A stretch of DNA of 35,212 nt from an uncultured Pseudomonadota bacterium (GCA_903959175.1 CAJBVW010000219.1:1-35212), one strand, 5' to 3'; counted from the first letter of the stretch, positions 13,721 through 22,171 are shown. The notes: generated from the sequence alone by a model not told the origin. A program made the numbers and translations.

Positions 13721-15868
13721 ATGTTGACCCTCCTCGCCCTCTTGTCCTGCCAGCCCGTCACCGAGGCCAAGACCCCCGGCATCGCGGAGGCGAAGCCCGC
13801 GCCCGTGGTCGAGGACGAGCCCGTGCGCCCCGTGCGGATGCCCACCGGCGACGTCATCGTGCGGGAGTGCTACGGCGGCAACGAGCGCGAGATGGCGCGC
13901 CGCAGCTCCGGTCGCCCGCCCCCGCCCCCGCCGGCGCCGCCCACCTCGGTGGCGAGCGCGCCGGCCTCGGCGCCGATGGGCACGCTCGGGACGACCTCGG
14001 ACTACGCCTCCGGTGACGGCGGCGCCGCGGGCTACGGCGGCCTCGGCACCCAGAGCTCGGCCGGCATCGGCGGCGCCGGCCCCTCGCCCGCCAAGGCCGC
14101 CGCGGGCGCGAAGAGCCCCGTCCCGCGCACCCGCGCCGCGCCCGCCGAAGAGGCCGAGGCGTCTCCGCTCGCCGACGCCACCGCGAACGACGCGCCCGCT
14201 CGCTCGATGACCGATGCGAGCGAGAGCAAGAAGAAGGAGGACAAGTCCAGCCGCGCCGATGAGAAGGCCTCCGACCGGGACGAGTACGCCGCCTACAACA
14301 AGGACGCGAACCTCGACTGGGGCGCCACCGTCTACCTCTCCAACGACGACTCCATGAGCCTCGCGAGCGCCCAGCGCCTCCTCTGGGCCATCCAGAACAA
14401 GGCCCCGGTCACGACCTCCCAGGTGCGCCCGCACGAGCTCCTCAACTACTTCAGCTTCGAGACCGACCCCGTCCGGAAGGGCGAAACCTTCTCGGTCAAG
14501 GGCTCCGCCGAGCAGACCGCCCCGGACGTGCTCACCTTCGCCTTCGCGGTGAAGGGCGTGACCCCGGCCCGCGAGCCGCTCGACCTCACGATGGTCCTCG
14601 ACCGCTCCGGCTCGATGTCCGCCGAGGGTCGCATGGAGTACCTCCAGCGCGGCCTCACGAAGATGGCCGACCAGCTCGTGCGCGGCGACCGCGTCGATCT
14701 CGTCCTCTTCGACGACCAGGTCTGCACCCCGCTCGAGAACTTCGTCGTCGGCCGGGACGATCCCTCGCTGCTCAACGACGCCATCGCCCGCCTCGCCCCG
14801 CGCGGCAGCACCGACGTCGACCTCGGCCTGAAGGAGGGGTACCGCATCGCCAACGCCCGCAACGGCGGCGAGAGCGACGGCCGCAACCGCCGCATGATGC
14901 TCATCTCCGACGCGCTCCTCAACACCGGCGACATCAACCCGAACACCGTCACCGAGGTCGCCAAGGCCTACGAGGAGTCGGACATCCGCCTCACCGCCGT
15001 CGGCGTCGGGCGCGACTTCAACGACAAGGTGCTCGACATGCTCACCGAGAAGGGGAAGGGCGCCTACGTCTACCTCGGCTCCGAGGCCGTCGTGGACCGC
15101 GTCTTCGGCGTCGGCTTCCCCTCGCTCGTACAGACCATCGCGCACGACGTGCGCTTCGCGCTCGACCTCCCGCCGAGCCTCGCCATGAAGAAGTTCTACG
15201 GCGAAGAGTCCAGCACCAACAAGGAGGATGTGCAGCCCATCCACTACTACGCGGGCACGACCCAGCTGTTCCTGCAGGACCTGCAGATGAACGGCCGCCC
15301 CGTCGGGAGTGACCCGGTGACGTTGACCGTCGAGTGGAAGGACGTGAAGAGCGGCGCCGCTCGCACCCAGGCGTTCACCACCACCGTCGGCGCGCTGCTC
15401 GAGAGCGACCCCCGCAACATGCGGAAGGCCCGCGCCCTGATGAGCTGGACCGACCTCATCCTCGCGCGCACCCTCGGCGGCTCGCCCTGCGGAGCGCCCT
15501 TCGGCGCCTGGCAGGACCGCGTGAACACCCTCGGCGAGGACGCCGAGATCCAGTGGCTCGACGGCCTCACCAGCCCGCTCTGCGGCGCCACCCCGGTGCC
15601 CCCGAAGCCCGCCGCGCGCGGCGTCGCCTTCAAGGTCAAGGTCGACAGTGACCTCCCCATCGCCGAGGTCGGACTGACCTGCTCCGGCCGCACCCAGACC
15701 GAGGCCCTCTCCGGCAGCGACACCATCGCCCGCTTCGCCAGCGCCACCCCCGGCGGCTGCACCCTGACCCTCCAGGGCAACGTGCCGATGGCCACGAAGA
15801 TCGAGGTCCCGGCCACCGGCGGCGAGGTGCGCTGCACGGTGCGCGGCGGCCGGATGAGCTGCGGGTAA
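13721..15868 (+). CDS. VWA-domain lipoprotein (YfbK-like)
   Basis: 715 residues. The ATG at 13721 has GGAG 6 nt upstream (13711-13714). MLTLLALLSC is a very short lipoprotein signal. A low-complexity Pro/Ala/Gly/Lys region follows (about 65-190). A YfbK-type N-terminal domain comes next (about 200-285, ending PHELLNYFSFE), then a von Willebrand A domain (about 288-460) with an intact metal-ion site DRSGS (294-298), Thr in GSTDVD, and the Asp in MLISDALLNTGD. The tail from ~600 contains six Cys and probably forms a small disulphide-stabilised beta domain. The role is likely protein binding at the envelope. The 162-bp upstream gap holds TAAGGT (about 13636) but no clear promoter. Confidence 0.83.
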   Translation: MLTLLALLSCQPVTEAKTPGIAEAKPAPVVEDEPVRPVRMPTGDVIVRECYGGNEREMARRSSGRPPPPPPAPPTSVASAPASAPMGTLGTTSDYASGDGGAAGYGGLGTQSSAGIGGAGPSPAKAAAGAKSPVPRTRAAPAEEAEASPLADATANDAPARSMTDASESKKKEDKSSRADEKASDRDEYAAYNKDANLDWGATVYLSNDDSMSLASAQRLLWAIQNKAPVTTSQVRPHELLNYFSFETDPVRKGETFSVKGSAEQTAPDVLTFAFAVKGVTPAREPLDLTMVLDRSGSMSAEGRMEYLQRGLTKMADQLVRGDRVDLVLFDDQVCTPLENFVVGRDDPSLLNDAIARLAPRGSTDVDLGLKEGYRIANARNGGESDGRNRRMMLISDALLNTGDINPNTVTEVAKAYEESDIRLTAVGVGRDFNDKVLDMLTEKGKGAYVYLGSEAVVDRVFGVGFPSLVQTIAHDVRFALDLPPSLAMKKFYGEESSTNKEDVQPIHYYAGTTQLFLQDLQMNGRPVGSDPVTLTVEWKDVKSGAARTQAFTTTVGALLESDPRNMRKARALMSWTDLILARTLGGSPCGAPFGAWQDRVNTLGEDAEIQWLDGLTSPLCGATPVPPKPAARGVAFKVKVDSDLPIAEVGLTCSGRTQTEALSGSDTIARFASATPGGCTLTLQGNVPMATKIEVPATGGEVRCTVRGGRMSCG

Positions 15869-15891
15869 CGAGGCGCGGTAGGTGGGCGGGC

Positions 15892-16689
15892 ATGAACCCT
15901 CGCGCCGCCCACAACCTCAACGCTCTCCGCGAGCGCATCGCGAGCTGGGCCACCCGCCACCACCTCGACGAGCTGCGCGCGAACGTGCGGCGGTTCCTCG
16001 GGAAGGCGCCGAGCACGGAGGAGGAGGCGCGGCGCGCCATCGCCTTCGCCATCGTGACCGCCCCGCCGGGCGGCACCTCCTTCATCGACCGCTTCCACGC
16101 CCAGGCCGGGCACCTCCCGCGCGCCGAGCGGGCCGTGTTCGACGAGTGGGCGCGCACCCGCTTCGCGCTCTTCCGCGTCGTCGCGGTCACGGCGGGAGAG
16201 GGCGTCGAGGCCCACGACGTGCTGTCCGACCGCACGCTCCACATCGTGGAACGCGAGGGCTCCAAGCAGATGGAGGCCGACATGTGGTTGGCCGCCTTCG
16301 TCTACGAGGTCGACGGGCGCTGGGCGCTCGAGGGCACCATCGCCGGGGTGCCGCCCGGGCCGCGGCTCGCCGCCGTGCAGGCCGCGCTCGGCGTCTACGC
16401 CACCCTCGGGGTCGATCCCGCTGCCGCGGGGCCGTCCGTCACCCGGCAGGTCGCCAACGCCGTGTTCGAGGCCCTCGCCGCCGCCCCTCCCGCCGAGCCG
16501 GCCGCCGGGATCCCGGACGACGTGTTCACCCGGCTCGACGCCGCGTGGCCGGACACGCCGCTCCCCGCCCTCGGGGATCTCACGCCGCGCGAGGCCCTCG
16601 CGCGGGGCCGCCGCGCGGAGCTCTGGGCGCTGTCGACGAGCCCGGACGGGGACGTCTGGCCGGCGGCTGAGGCGCTGCTGAGCGGCTGA
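15892..16689 (+). CDS. Conserved-looking protein of unknown function
   Basis: 265 residues starting 23 bp after the VWA gene, so probably in the same transcript. No signal peptide or membrane helix. The middle (about 60-160) has alternating helix and strand patterns. Near the C-terminus 'DTPLPALGDLTPREALARG' resembles the W..tPlPaLgg.TPReA motif found at the end of several SEC-C-associated and antitoxin/MbcA-like proteins, although the Cys/His zinc knuckle of SEC-C is absent. I do not assign a function. Confidence 0.6.
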   Translation: MNPRAAHNLNALRERIASWATRHHLDELRANVRRFLGKAPSTEEEARRAIAFAIVTAPPGGTSFIDRFHAQAGHLPRAERAVFDEWARTRFALFRVVAVTAGEGVEAHDVLSDRTLHIVEREGSKQMEADMWLAAFVYEVDGRWALEGTIAGVPPGPRLAAVQAALGVYATLGVDPAAAGPSVTRQVANAVFEALAAAPPAEPAAGIPDDVFTRLDAAWPDTPLPALGDLTPREALARGRRAELWALSTSPDGDVWPAAEALLSG

Positions 16690-16699
16690 TCGTGGGTCC

Positions 16700-17140
16700 T
16701 TACGCCGGCTCCATCCGCTCCAGCGCCTCGGATCGCGGCAGCGCCTGGGACGCCGCGTCCAGCCCGTCCAGGATCGCGTCCCGGGCCGCGTCCGGCAGGG
16801 TCCCGAGCACCCGCGCGGCGGCCTGCGCCCGCATCTCCACGAGCTGCGCGACGAAGTCGCGGCCGCGCTCCGTCAGGCGGATGCCGTCCGGCGCCTCCAC
16901 GACGAGGCCGTGCCCGTCGAGCGAGCCGATCACGATGTCGGCGTCTCCCTCGCCGACGAGGGCCTCGACGGCCGCGCGCCCGACGTGCTCGCCGGGGGCG
17001 AGGAGGAACAGCACCGCGAGGTCGCGGATCGTGAGGTCCTTCGCGCGCTCGAGCGCGGCCAGCTCGACCGCGATGTCGGGCCACGCGGTGGTCATGCGGT
17101 TGCCGATGGTGCGGAGCTTGTCCAACAGGTTGGTCTGCAT
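16700..17140 (-). CDS. Predicted MarR-like winged-helix protein
   Basis: 146 residues from the ATG at 17140 (MQTNLLDKL). A TTG at 17191 would add 17 residues but has no ribosome site. The pattern 'LTIRDLAVLFLLAPGEHVGRAAVEALVG...IVIGSLDGHGLVV...IRLTERGRDFVAQLVEMRAQ' matches a MarR-type helix-turn-helix followed by a beta-wing (TERG) and a long C-terminal helix. The likely role is DNA-binding regulator. It is divergent from the host-attachment-family gene, and a dyad lies between the two (17278-17298), so it is a natural candidate to bind there. The MarR call is from pattern only. Confidence 0.6.
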   Translation of the reverse strand: MQTNLLDKLRTIGNRMTTAWPDIAVELAALERAKDLTIRDLAVLFLLAPGEHVGRAAVEALVGEGDADIVIGSLDGHGLVVEAPDGIRLTERGRDFVAQLVEMRAQAAARVLGTLPDAARDAILDGLDAASQALPRSEALERMEPA

Positions 17141-17273
17141 TCTCTGGATGTGGGCTCCCGCGGGGGCCGCGGCCGTCACGGGGTGTGTCAAATTGCACGG
17201 ATCGGTGTGCGTTCTGCGCGCCCGGGGCGGCCCCGTTCAGCGGAAGGTGCTGTCTCTCCCGGCGAAGTCGGGC

Positions 17274-17289
17274 TGGCCCACCCTTTGCA
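17274..17289 (+). promoter_or_regulatory. Candidate sigma-54 (-24/-12) promoter
   Basis: TGGCCCACCCTTTGCA matches the TGGCACG-N4-TTGCW consensus closely, with exactly ten bases between the GG (17275-17276) and the GC (17287-17288). The predicted start is near 17300 and the ATG at 17324 follows a GGAG, so the layout is coherent. It would need an enhancer-binding activator; two are encoded at 31545 and 33026, though no link to this site is shown. Confidence 0.65.
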
Positions 17290-17298
17290 GAAGGGTGG
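17278..17298 (+). repeat. Perfect 8-bp inverted repeat overlapping the -12 element
   Basis: CCACCCTT-TGCAG-AAGGGTGG. The dyad covers the -12 GC of the sigma-54 promoter candidate and runs to its start site. A protein bound here would block transcription. It may also act as a hairpin if transcription begins further upstream. Confidence 0.55.
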
Positions 17299-17323
17299 TC
17301 ATCCCCCTCACGGAGTTGAATCA

Positions 17324-17773
17324 ATGGCTATGCACTGGGTTGTGGTAGGCGATGCGGCGAGCGCCAAGATCTACGAGTCCGACGCGCTCCTCCAGGAGCT
17401 CACCCTGGTCGACGACATCCGCGTCTCGCACGATCGGGTCCAGCACCTCGACGCGAACGGTCACTCGACGACGCACCTCCCCGGCTCCGGTCAGGCTGGC
17501 GCCCAGGCCGAGCACGACCCCCACAAGATGACGGAGGAGCGCTTCGCCCGCGCCGTCGCGCAGACCATGAACGAGGCCGACGGCCACCACCGCTTCGAGC
17601 GCCTCATCGTCGTCGCGCCCCCGCGCTTCCTCGGTGACCTCCGCGCCGCGCTCTCCCACACCGCGAGCAAGCGCGTCGTGGCGAGCATCCACCACGACTG
17701 GACGCGCCTGTCCGGGCGTGACCTCGCGGAGCAGCTCCGCAAGAACATGCCCTCCGACGCCGGCATGCCGTAG
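17324..17773 (+). CDS. Host-attachment-family protein (PF10116-like)
   Basis: 149 residues. The ATG at 17324 has CGGAG 8 nt upstream. The sequence matches the 'protein required for attachment to host cells' family: an N-terminal strand 'HWVVVGDAASAKIYE', a His/Gly-rich loop with 'DPHKMTEERFARAVAQTMNEA', and a C-terminal 'FERLIVVAPPRFLGDLRAAL...VVASIHHDWTRLSGRDLAEQL'. The family was named from plant-associated bacteria, but it is related to the release-factor-like baeRF group and its molecular role is not established; the name should not be taken literally. Preceded by a sigma-54 promoter candidate, which suggests conditional expression. Confidence 0.8.
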   Translation: MAMHWVVVGDAASAKIYESDALLQELTLVDDIRVSHDRVQHLDANGHSTTHLPGSGQAGAQAEHDPHKMTEERFARAVAQTMNEADGHHRFERLIVVAPPRFLGDLRAALSHTASKRVVASIHHDWTRLSGRDLAEQLRKNMPSDAGMP

Positions 17774-17800
17774 CATGCGCTGGGGGCGGTGAAGGGCACG

Positions 17801-18820
17801 ATGATCCAACGTCCGATCCTCCTCGCCGCCGCCGCCCTGCTCGGGGTGATGGCCCTCGGCACCTACGGCTACGTCGCCATCGAGGGGTGGACCCCCTTCG
17901 ACGCCTTCTGGATGGTGGTGATCACCCTCACCACCATCGGCTTCGGCGAGGTCCACCCCCTCTCCGACGCCGGCCGCATCTTCACCCTCGGCGTCATCCT
18001 CGCCGGCGTGAGCATCGGCACCTACACGATGACGCAGGTGACCCAGCTGGTCATCGAAGGCAAGATGGGCGAAGCGCTCGGCGCGCGCCGCAGGAGACGA
18101 CGCATGGACGCGCTTCGGGACCACTACATCGTCGTCGGCTACGGACGCCTCGGGCAGACCATCGTGGAGGAGCTGCTCGCGAGCGGCTCCACCGTGTGCG
18201 TCATCGAGAAGGACGCCGCCTCCGTCGCGCGGGTCGAGGCCCTCGGCCACGCCGCCGTGCGGGGGGACGGCGCCAACGACGACGTCCTGCGCGCCGCCGG
18301 CATCCTGCGCGCGCGCGGCATCGCCATCGCGGTGTCCTCCAGCGCGGAGGCCGTGTTCGTCACGCTCTCGGCGCGGGAGCTGAACCCCGAGCTGAACATC
18401 GTCACCCGCGTCGCCGACAGCGAGCACGCGCTCAAGGCGAAGCGCGCCGGCGCGTCCAGCGTCGTGAGCCCGCACACGATGGGCGGCTGGCGCATGGCCC
18501 ACGGCCTCGTGCGCCCCCACGCGTCGAGCTTCCTCGACCTCGCGACGCTCGCCTCCCACGCGGAGCTCCTCCTCGAGGAGTTCGAGATGCCCCCCGGCTC
18601 GGCGCTCGCGGGCCGCAGCCTCGGCGACCTCCGCCTCGGCGAGCAGCTCGGCGTGCTGATCGTGGCGATCCGCCGCTCGAGCGGCGCGATGATCCCCACG
18701 CCGTCGGCGAACGAGGTCCTCGCCGCCGGTGACGTGCTCATCGCCATCGGCGCCCCCGCGAAGGTGCGGGCGCTCGGGCTGCGGATGGAGATCGTCCCGC
18801 GGGCCGCGCGCGTCGGCTGA
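17801..18820 (+). CDS. Two-helix potassium channel with RCK (TrkA-N/TrkA-C) domains
   Basis: 339 residues from the ATG at 17801 (AAGGG just upstream); a GTG at 17789 is an alternative. Two membrane helices (about residues 4-25 and 54-76) flank a pore helix and filter ITLTTIGFGEV. The canonical potassium filter is T-x-G-Y/F-G; here it is TIGFG. A cytoplasmic TrkA-N Rossmann domain follows, with GYGRLGQ at about 113-119 and the NAD-site acid 'VCVIEKD'. A TrkA-C domain closes the protein ('LGVLIVAIRRSSGAMIPTPS'). The MthK-like plan suggests a ligand-gated potassium channel in the inner membrane. It lies 27 bp after the host-attachment-family gene, so both may answer to the same sigma-54 promoter. 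Confidence 0.9.
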   Translation: MIQRPILLAAAALLGVMALGTYGYVAIEGWTPFDAFWMVVITLTTIGFGEVHPLSDAGRIFTLGVILAGVSIGTYTMTQVTQLVIEGKMGEALGARRRRRRMDALRDHYIVVGYGRLGQTIVEELLASGSTVCVIEKDAASVARVEALGHAAVRGDGANDDVLRAAGILRARGIAIAVSSSAEAVFVTLSARELNPELNIVTRVADSEHALKAKRAGASSVVSPHTMGGWRMAHGLVRPHASSFLDLATLASHAELLLEEFEMPPGSALAGRSLGDLRLGEQLGVLIVAIRRSSGAMIPTPSANEVLAAGDVLIAIGAPAKVRALGLRMEIVPRAARVG

Positions 18821-18830
18821 AGTCCGGAGC

Positions 18831-19058
18831 TTATTTGCTCACGGCCTCGTTCTGCTCCTTCAGATCTTCGGTCACGAAGTCGAGGAGGGTGGTGGAGAGC
18901 TCGATGATCTGCTGATGGGAGAAACCCTCCGTGCGGAGCTTCCGGTAGAAGCTGCGCGCCACGGAGCGGTTCCGGTTCCGGTACAGGTCCTGGAGTTCGT
19001 TCTGGGGCTGCATGGGAGATCCTCCGGCGACGGATGGGTGGGTTCGCTTCGTAGCCAT
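18831..19058 (-). CDS. Small protein of unknown function (75 aa)
   Basis: The ATG at 19058 (MATKRTHPS) has GGAG 6 nt upstream. A second in-frame ATG at 19013 (MQPQNELQ), preceded by GGAGG, would give 60 residues. The body 'SVARSFYRKLRTEGFSHQQI' and the following 'IELSTTLLDFVTEDLKEQ' looks like two or three amphipathic helices, with a possible helix-turn-helix-like middle. Codon bias and two good ribosome sites support a real gene. An AT-rich dyad sits upstream. Function unknown; a small DNA- or protein-binding regulator is one possibility. Confidence 0.65.
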   Translation of the reverse strand: MATKRTHPSVAGGSPMQPQNELQDLYRNRNRSVARSFYRKLRTEGFSHQQIIELSTTLLDFVTEDLKEQNEAVSK

Positions 19059-19089
19059 AGCAAGCTCCGTGCCGCGGCGGTGCGGAGTG

Positions 19090-19116
19090 GGAAATGTACG
19101 TAGTACGCTGGTTTCC
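19090..19116 (-). promoter_or_regulatory. Nested dyad in the promoter region of the small-protein gene
   Basis: GGAAA (19090-19094) and TTTCC (19112-19116) flank GTAC-GTA-GTAC (19096-19106). On the minus strand TGGACA and TACGTA are spaced by 17 nt here, a plausible -35/-10 pair for the gene starting at 19058, so the dyad could be an operator. Confidence 0.4.
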
Positions 19117-19153
19117 GCATGTCCAGCGCGTAAAGGGATGCGCGGTTGGGCGC

Positions 19154-19183
19154 GCGAGGTGCGTAAGCCCCTACGCACCTCGC
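19154..19183 (-). terminator. Perfect 12-bp inverted repeat, probable terminator of the FAD-oxidoreductase transcript
   Basis: GCGAGGTGCGTA-AGCCCC-TACGCACCTCGC. Twelve paired bases with a six-base loop begin 35 bp after the stop of the minus-strand oxidoreductase gene. There is no U-tract on either side, so it is an L-shaped or tail-less terminator, an mRNA-stabilising hairpin or a protein site. The position favours a 3'-end role. Confidence 0.5.
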
Positions 19184-19217
19184 CCTGTTCCCCCCGCGAT
19201 CGCCGCCGGCGGACGGC

Positions 19218-20330
19218 TCAGCCGGTAAGCAGCCCGAGGCCCACGGCGCCCACGGCAGGGAGCGCGCGCATCGGGCTCCAGAACCCCGTGTTCACCGCCA
19301 GGAACCCCGCCATCCCGCTCGGGAAACGCCGGAGCGCCCGCACGACGCGGCGCCGGAGCCACGGGCGCTCGGCCACCTGCAGGAGCAGCCCCGTGAACAG
19401 GAGGTGGCGGCGGGTGATCCGCGCCCAGTCGGCTTCGTAGCGGGCGGGCGCCTCGGCGACCGTGGCGGCGACGAGCGCCTCGGCACCCTCGAACGCGAGC
19501 GAGAGCCCCTCGCCGGTGAGCGCGTCGAGGTAGCCGGCGGCGTCTCCCACGAGGAGGACGCGGCCCTGCGTGCGGCGCGCGACGGAGACGCCGAAGGGGC
19601 CCGCCCCGCGGACGACCGAGTCGGGCTCGCCGAGGCGCGCGGCGAGCGCGGGGAAGCGCTGGAGGAAGGCGGCGTGATCGCCCTTCCCGTCCCGCCACAG
19701 GAAGGCGACGCCGATGCGCTCGGGCCCGACGGGGGTGACGTACGCCTCCACCCCGTCGCCCCACCACACCTCGACCTTGTCGCTCCAGGGCGCGGTGTGG
19801 AAGTGGCGACGCACCCCGAGCCGCCGGCCCTTCGTCGTCATGGGCGTCGCGGCGATGCCGGCCTGGGCGCGCACGCGGCTGTGGAGCCCGTCCGCCGCCA
19901 CGAGCCAGCGCGCGCGTACCGGACCGCGCGAGGTCTGGAGGGTGACCCCCGTCGTGTCCTCCGTCCACGCGCCCGCCTCGGTGCCCTCCCAGCGCGTCAC
20001 GCCGAGGGCCTCGGCCCGCGCGATGAGCGCCTCCGAGAGGGCGAGCCGGCGAACGCCGAGGCCCGGCCCTTCGGGGAAGTCGGCCTCCGCCACCACGTCC
20101 CCGTCGACGTAGCGGATGCCGGCGAAGGGGTGGCAGCCCCACGCCGGGGGCTCGACGCCGAGGGCGCGGAGGCGCGCGACGCCGGGGGGCATGAGGCCCT
20201 CGCCGCAGGCCTTGTCGACCGGGCCGTGGCACCGCTCGATCACGACCGCGGTGCGCCCCGCCAACGCAGCCTCGATCCCGACGGTGAGCCCGGCCGGACC
20301 GCCGCCGACGATGGCGTAGTCGACGTTCAC
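19218..20330 (-). CDS. FAD-dependent oxidoreductase (geranylgeranyl-reductase / aromatic hydroxylase type)
   Basis: 370 residues from the GTG at 20330, which starts directly at the first strand; an upstream ATG at 20381 would add 17 residues. The dinucleotide-binding motif is VGGGPAGLTVGIEAALAG (about 7-24). Other family marks are the second FAD motif 'VLLVGDAAGYLDALTGEGLSLAFE', the 'WLVAADGLHSRVRA' (GD-like) segment, and a C-terminal hydrophobic tail. This is the p-hydroxybenzoate hydroxylase/geranylgeranyl reductase superfamily. It follows the fatty acyl-AMP ligase gene by about 76 bp. In Streptomyces griseus the srs phenolic-lipid operon pairs a type III PKS with a methyltransferase and an FAD hydroxylase, so hydroxylation of an alkylresorcinol product is a reasonable role. 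That assignment is inference. Confidence 0.85.
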   Translation of the reverse strand: MNVDYAIVGGGPAGLTVGIEAALAGRTAVVIERCHGPVDKACGEGLMPPGVARLRALGVEPPAWGCHPFAGIRYVDGDVVAEADFPEGPGLGVRRLALSEALIARAEALGVTRWEGTEAGAWTEDTTGVTLQTSRGPVRARWLVAADGLHSRVRAQAGIAATPMTTKGRRLGVRRHFHTAPWSDKVEVWWGDGVEAYVTPVGPERIGVAFLWRDGKGDHAAFLQRFPALAARLGEPDSVVRGAGPFGVSVARRTQGRVLLVGDAAGYLDALTGEGLSLAFEGAEALVAATVAEAPARYEADWARITRRHLLFTGLLLQVAERPWLRRRVVRALRRFPSGMAGFLAVNTGFWSPMRALPAVGAVGLGLLTG

Positions 20331-20406
20331 CGGGCGCGGACGAGCATGCGGTGGACTAGCGTGCTCGCCGTGCCCGCGCATCCGGCCGTGCCCGTCGCGA
20401 CCCTGC

Positions 20407-22134
20407 TCATCCGCCGAGCCGCGCCTTCCAGTGCGCGAGCGTACCTTTCGCGAGGGCCCCCGCGAGGCGCCAGGCGGTGACCTGGTCGGGGGGGAGGAGC
20501 TCGCCGGCGAGCCAGCGGCGGAGGGCCTCGCCGCGCCGGATCTTGCCGGAGGAGGTGCGCGGGAGCGTGCCCGGCGCGAGGAGCACGACGAGCGCGGGGT
20601 CGAGCCCCGTGGCGGTGAGGATCGCGGTGGAGCACCGCTCCGCGAGCGGGGTGGGCCCCTCAGGTGCGTCCGCCTTGACCTCCACGAACACGACGAGGCC
20701 CTCCTCCTCGGCGCCCTCGGCCCGCCACGCGACGGCGGCGGCGCAGCCCGTGCGCACGCCCTCCACGGCGTCGACGGCCTGCTCGATCTCGTGCGGGGCG
20801 TGGTTCTGGCCGCGCAGGATGACGACGTCCTTGGCGCGGCCGGTCAGGTAGAGCTCGCCCTCGTGCAGGAAGCCGAGGTCTCCGGTGTCGAGCCAGCCGT
20901 CGACCATCGCCTCCGCGGTGCGCTCGGGCTGGTGGAGGTAGCCGGCGAAGAGGGACGGTCCGCTCACCTTCACGGGGCCGACGCGGCCCTCCGGCACGTC
21001 CACCGCCATGCCGGGGAGGGGGGTGCCGACGCTCACGAGCTCGACCCCGTCCGCCGCGGGGACGGCGCGGCCCTCGGCCAGCGCGGCGCGGTCGAAGCGG
21101 GTCGTGCGGAAGGGTTCGTCCAACGCGGAGAAGGTGACCGCGAGGGAGGCTTCGGCGAGCCCGTACACGGGCGTGAGGGCGTCGGGGCGCAGGCCCCACG
21201 CGGCGAAGCGGTCCACGAAGCGGCGGAGAGTGGCGGGCGAGACCGGCTCGGCGCCGTTGAGGGCGTAGCGCCAGCGGGAGAGGTCGACGCCGTCCATCTC
21301 GGCGTCGGTCACGCGGTCCACGCAGAGGGCGTAGGCGAAGTTGGGCGCGGGGCTGATGTGGGCGCCGGTGCGGCCGAGGGCGCGCAGCCAGAGCCCCGGC
21401 CGGCCGATGAACACCTCGGGGCCGAGGAGCGTGAGGTCTCCCGCGCGGAGGAGGGCCACGAACACGGCGCCGACCAGCCCCATGTCGTGGTAGAGCGGCA
21501 GCCAGCTCACGCCGGCCTGGTCCTCGTCGCCGGGCGCGATGAGGCCGAGGATGGCGCTCGCGTTCGCGATGACCGCGCGGTGCTGCAAAGCGACGGGTTT
21601 GGGGGCCACGGTGGTCCCCGACGAGAACTGCACGAACGCGAGGGCGTCGCCCGAGACGGCGGCGTGGTGGGGCTCCCCGGTCACGTCGGCGATGTCGACG
21701 GCGCCGAGCGGCGGGCGCGCGAGGGCGACGGCCTCGCCGAGGATGCGCCACGTCCGGGCGTCCGTGAGGAGGAGGCGGACGCGCGCCGCGGTCATCATCG
21801 CGGCGGTGCGCGCGTGGTACTCCGTGAGGCGGCCGAGGCGCACCGGGGGGTAGAGCGGCACCGGGACCGCGCCGGCGAGCACGGCGCCGAAGAAGGCGTC
21901 GAAGAAGGCGGGGCCGGTGGGGAGCACGATGCCGACGGTGTCCCCGGGGCGGACGCCGCGCGCGAGCATGCCGCCGGCGGCGCGGCGGGCGCGCGCGTAC
22001 ACGTCGGGCCAGTCCACCCGGGTCTCGCGCTCGTGCCGGTCGAGGAAGCGGAGGCCGCGGCCGGTGTCGGCGGCGGCGGCGGCGGCGAGGGCGGCGCCCA
22101 GCGTGGGAGCGGGGCCGCGGGGATCGGCGTGCAT
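20407..22134 (-). CDS. Fatty acyl-AMP ligase (FAAL)
   Basis: 575 residues from the ATG at 22134. Adenylates a fatty acid and passes it to an acyl carrier protein rather than to CoA. Motifs in order: FVQFSSGTT (P-loop), SWLPLYHDMGLVG, the FAAL-typical SPAPNFAYALCV, NGAEPVSPATL, PVYGLAEASLAVTF, DTGDLGFLHEGELYLTGRAK, VVILRGQNHAPHEIE and the C-terminal catalytic Lys in LPRTSSGKIRRGE. The 'PNFAY..C' and 'GRAKDVVI.RG.NH.P..IE' forms separate FAALs from acyl-CoA ligases. No Shine-Dalgarno is visible; TATATC lies 5 nt before the ATG. Its expected partner is the ACP at 24586-24864, with the type III PKS as final acceptor. It is separated from them by a plus-strand gene and a DUF4239 gene. Confidence 0.92.
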   Translation of the reverse strand: MHADPRGPAPTLGAALAAAAAADTGRGLRFLDRHERETRVDWPDVYARARRAAGGMLARGVRPGDTVGIVLPTGPAFFDAFFGAVLAGAVPVPLYPPVRLGRLTEYHARTAAMMTAARVRLLLTDARTWRILGEAVALARPPLGAVDIADVTGEPHHAAVSGDALAFVQFSSGTTVAPKPVALQHRAVIANASAILGLIAPGDEDQAGVSWLPLYHDMGLVGAVFVALLRAGDLTLLGPEVFIGRPGLWLRALGRTGAHISPAPNFAYALCVDRVTDAEMDGVDLSRWRYALNGAEPVSPATLRRFVDRFAAWGLRPDALTPVYGLAEASLAVTFSALDEPFRTTRFDRAALAEGRAVPAADGVELVSVGTPLPGMAVDVPEGRVGPVKVSGPSLFAGYLHQPERTAEAMVDGWLDTGDLGFLHEGELYLTGRAKDVVILRGQNHAPHEIEQAVDAVEGVRTGCAAAVAWRAEGAEEEGLVVFVEVKADAPEGPTPLAERCSTAILTATGLDPALVVLLAPGTLPRTSSGKIRRGEALRRWLAGELLPPDQVTAWRLAGALAKGTLAHWKARLGG

Positions 22135-22171
22135 CGGGGGATATAGCGCGCTGTACGGTTGGGCGCATCGC

